From the NCBI GenBank assembly GCA_003152255.1, contig PLZT01000399.1, forward strand, positions 1 to 7,089: a stretch of 7,089 nt of DNA. The letters are read 5' to 3'. Positions 5,623 through 7,089 of this stretch are shown here, in pieces; the stretch's first letter is position 1; each line of letters begins with the position of its first letter. The notes under the pieces are model-generated. The model worked only from the letters and a program-made list of their open reading frames with translations, was not told the origin of the DNA and searched no databases. This DNA is from Methylocystaceae bacterium (lineage in GTDB: Bacteria > Pseudomonadota > Alphaproteobacteria > Rhizobiales > Beijerinckiaceae). Position numbers and translations under genes: made by a program.

Positions 5623-6918
5623 TTACCTTTGTGTGCAGAGAACGAAGGCGCTGATTGATTTGGCCCGCTCCGCGAGATCGGCTGGATCGAGAGGCTTTGT
5701 CGCCGCGCCAGACGAGGCGTAGCTGACGTGATTGGCATCAAGGAAAGACGCGAGCAAAGAAGATTTGATCGCGAAATTGACGTTCTGCGGCAGATCGCCG
5801 CCGCGCGCCGCGACTTTGAGCGCATCGAGCTTGCTGGCGACGACGCCGATAATATTGCCGCCCATGTCCAGCAGCGGGCCGCCAGAATTACCGCTCTGCA
5901 CCGGAGCCGAGATTTGCACCTCTCGGCTGTCATCCCCGATTCCGGACAACGCAGTGATATTGCCGAGCGTGAAATTTCCTGACGACGAGAGAAGATCGAC
6001 GTGCGGGTATCCGAACGCCGCGACGCCCTCGCCTAGCCGCGCGCCAATGCGGATGCGTGCCACAGCCCGTGGCGTTATCGTCGTGCGCAGCAGCGCGAGA
6101 TCGTTGATCTTGTCCTTCACGACAACGCGTGCCGCGCCAACCGAGCCGTCGTCGGTCTTGGCGGAAATTGAAACGCAGGCGTCGACGACATGGGCGTTGG
6201 TGACGAGTGCGCCGTCGACGGCGACGAAAAAGCCTGTTCCACCCGAAAGTGTCGGGGATTCCTTTCGCGCCTCGGGCGCGCGACTGGGAGGAACTGCGGC
6301 GGGAGTGGTGGAGGGAACTGCCGCAACGACGGTTGGCTTCGGAGCCGGGAAAAACCGATCGGCGATCGTCTTGGCGCGATCGGCGATGTCGGCCAGATAT
6401 TTATCAGCGTCCGTGCCCCATTTTGCCCGGTTCGGGCCGGCATAGAGCGCTTTGATCGCATCGTCCATCGACATGCCGGCGTCGAGGAAGCCCCTTAGTT
6501 TCCCGGCGGCATGGTCGATGGACGTGTCAGCGTTATACGGATTACCGCCGAGGGCTGCGACTTCCGCGTCCGACATATTGATAATGCCGCGCATCTTCGG
6601 GCCGGGACCTGTTGATTTGACGAATGGGTTGAACCCGGAGTCCTTCTGCGCAATTGCCATGAGCGCATCGACGGGAACTTGATATTTCTGCGAGGCATTT
6701 GCGAATTTGCTCACCATTTCCAGGCTTGGAGCGGTCGCATAATTGAAACTCTCCCGCTCCCTGTCCGCCAACATATCTGCTCTGGCGAGGTCGGCGGCCG
6801 CCACCTGTTGGTCTGCCGGGAGATAGGCGGGGTCGGAAATCGTGTAATTTGAATCGCCTGCCGTGATAACCGGCGCATTGAAAGCAAGAACGATGTTGAG
6901 CGCAATCATGGGGGTCAT
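5623..6918 (-). CDS. Trypsin-like serine protease fused to a lytic-transglycosylase-like domain
   Basis: The 431-residue product has three parts. A hydrophobic N-terminus (MIALNIVLAFNAPVITA, 4-20) may be a secretion signal, though it lacks the usual basic residues. A domain at about 66-185 resembles lytic transglycosylases: DSGFNP (93-98), then ALYAGP (157-162) in place of the common AYNAGP. The catalytic glutamate is replaced by aspartate (D93), so cell-wall cleavage is doubtful. A proline- and alanine-rich linker (190-222) leads to an S1C/trypsin-type protease with all three catalytic residues: H243 in TNAHVV, D273 in NDLALL, S345 in GNSGGPL. No PDZ domain follows, unlike DegP/HtrA. The tail DPADLAERAKSISAFVLC (411-428) resembles that of rhizobial relatives, from memory. 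Likely acts in the periplasm, perhaps docked on peptidoglycan. The ATG at 6918 has only a weak ribosome binding site; M4 is possible. Confidence 0.85.
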   Translation of the reverse strand: MTPMIALNIVLAFNAPVITAGDSNYTISDPAYLPADQQVAAADLARADMLADRERESFNYATAPSLEMVSKFANASQKYQVPVDALMAIAQKDSGFNPFVKSTGPGPKMRGIINMSDAEVAALGGNPYNADTSIDHAAGKLRGFLDAGMSMDDAIKALYAGPNRAKWGTDADKYLADIADRAKTIADRFFPAPKPTVVAAVPSTTPAAVPPSRAPEARKESPTLSGGTGFFVAVDGALVTNAHVVDACVSISAKTDDGSVGAARVVVKDKINDLALLRTTITPRAVARIRIGARLGEGVAAFGYPHVDLLSSSGNFTLGNITALSGIGDDSREVQISAPVQSGNSGGPLLDMGGNIIGVVASKLDALKVAARGGDLPQNVNFAIKSSLLASFLDANHVSYASSGAATKPLDPADLAERAKSISAFVLCTQR

Positions 6919-7089
6919 CTGATTCTTTTCAAAAAGGCACGGATGATCGTCAGCTTCTACAGGCGAGACACGCTACAGAAGCGTCCACGACGCAGTTCGC
7001 TCAGATGCAGATGCTATCGCGTATTGACCGGCTCTGGTGGTAAATCGTCTCACGCATCGCTGCGGATTGCGAATTCCGACGCAAGCCGG
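6919..7089. other. Non-coding right edge upstream of the protease gene
   Basis: These 171 bases should hold the promoter of the protease gene, but no convincing -35/-10 pair was seen on the minus strand. The protease frame continues upstream without a start codon to a stop (TAG) at about 6972-6974. No tRNA, attachment site or gene was recognised. Confidence 0.4.

Noticed and set aside
5559..5933. Long upstream extension of the 114-residue protein
   Set aside because: It overlaps the protease coding region in another frame, is rich in Arg and Ser as shadow frames are, and the good ribosome binding site favours the ATG at 5558.
5732..6445. Open frame of 237 codons on the plus strand, antisense to the protease gene
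   Set aside because: Low-complexity Ser/Ala/Arg/Pro composition typical of a shadow frame in GC-rich DNA; the opposite strand has a complete catalytic triad.
2343..7058. TCGTCTCAC shared between about 2350 and about 7046 as a possible repeat or attachment pair
   Set aside because: Only nine bases match and the flanks diverge; chance is sufficient.
1..7089. CRISPR array, tRNA or rRNA
   Set aside because: No regularly spaced direct repeats and no cloverleaf or ribosomal sequence were seen on either strand.

Overview
The window looks like part of a mobile, phage-derived element integrated in a GC-rich alphaproteobacterial chromosome, most likely of the order Hyphomicrobiales (Rhizobiales). This placement rests on the base composition, the codon choice and the style of the proteins: a DUF7146-like toprim primase, a D5/P4-type helicase, a prophage lipoprotein and a trypsin-like protease with a rhizobial-type C-terminal tail. 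No marker gene fixes the genus.

Left part, plus strand (1-3705). The 3' part of a toprim-domain primase gene enters from the left edge and overlaps by 4 bases the gene for a D5/P4-family superfamily 3 helicase. Together they form a replication module. A 278-base non-coding interval follows. It holds a 17-bp perfect inverted repeat, each arm carrying three TGAC(A/G)G(A/T) units, which is a candidate replication origin. Next come a terminase small subunit gene with a strong ribosome binding site, a 200-base interval with several back-to-back inverted repeats, and a small lipoprotein gene. No terminase large subunit, portal or capsid gene follows, which is unusual for a complete phage and resembles phage satellites of the P4/PICI type.

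Right part, minus strand (3864-6918). Three genes face the replication module. Read in the direction of transcription, they encode a protein with a degenerate lytic-transglycosylase-like domain fused to a trypsin-like serine protease, a small acidic protein of 114 residues, and a 403-408 residue protein ending in an R-N-x3-H motif typical of HEPN ribonucleases. They look like cargo. The HEPN-like protein is a candidate anti-phage abortive-infection effector. Between the two converging blocks (3706-3863) lies a possible insertion sequence remnant: a strong Shine-Dalgarno sequence followed by a 20-codon ORF.

Overall reading: a replication and DNA-recognition module on one strand and accessory, possibly defensive, genes on the other. 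The satellite and defence interpretations are inferences from domain content and gene order. The window ends before any integrase or attachment site is seen.
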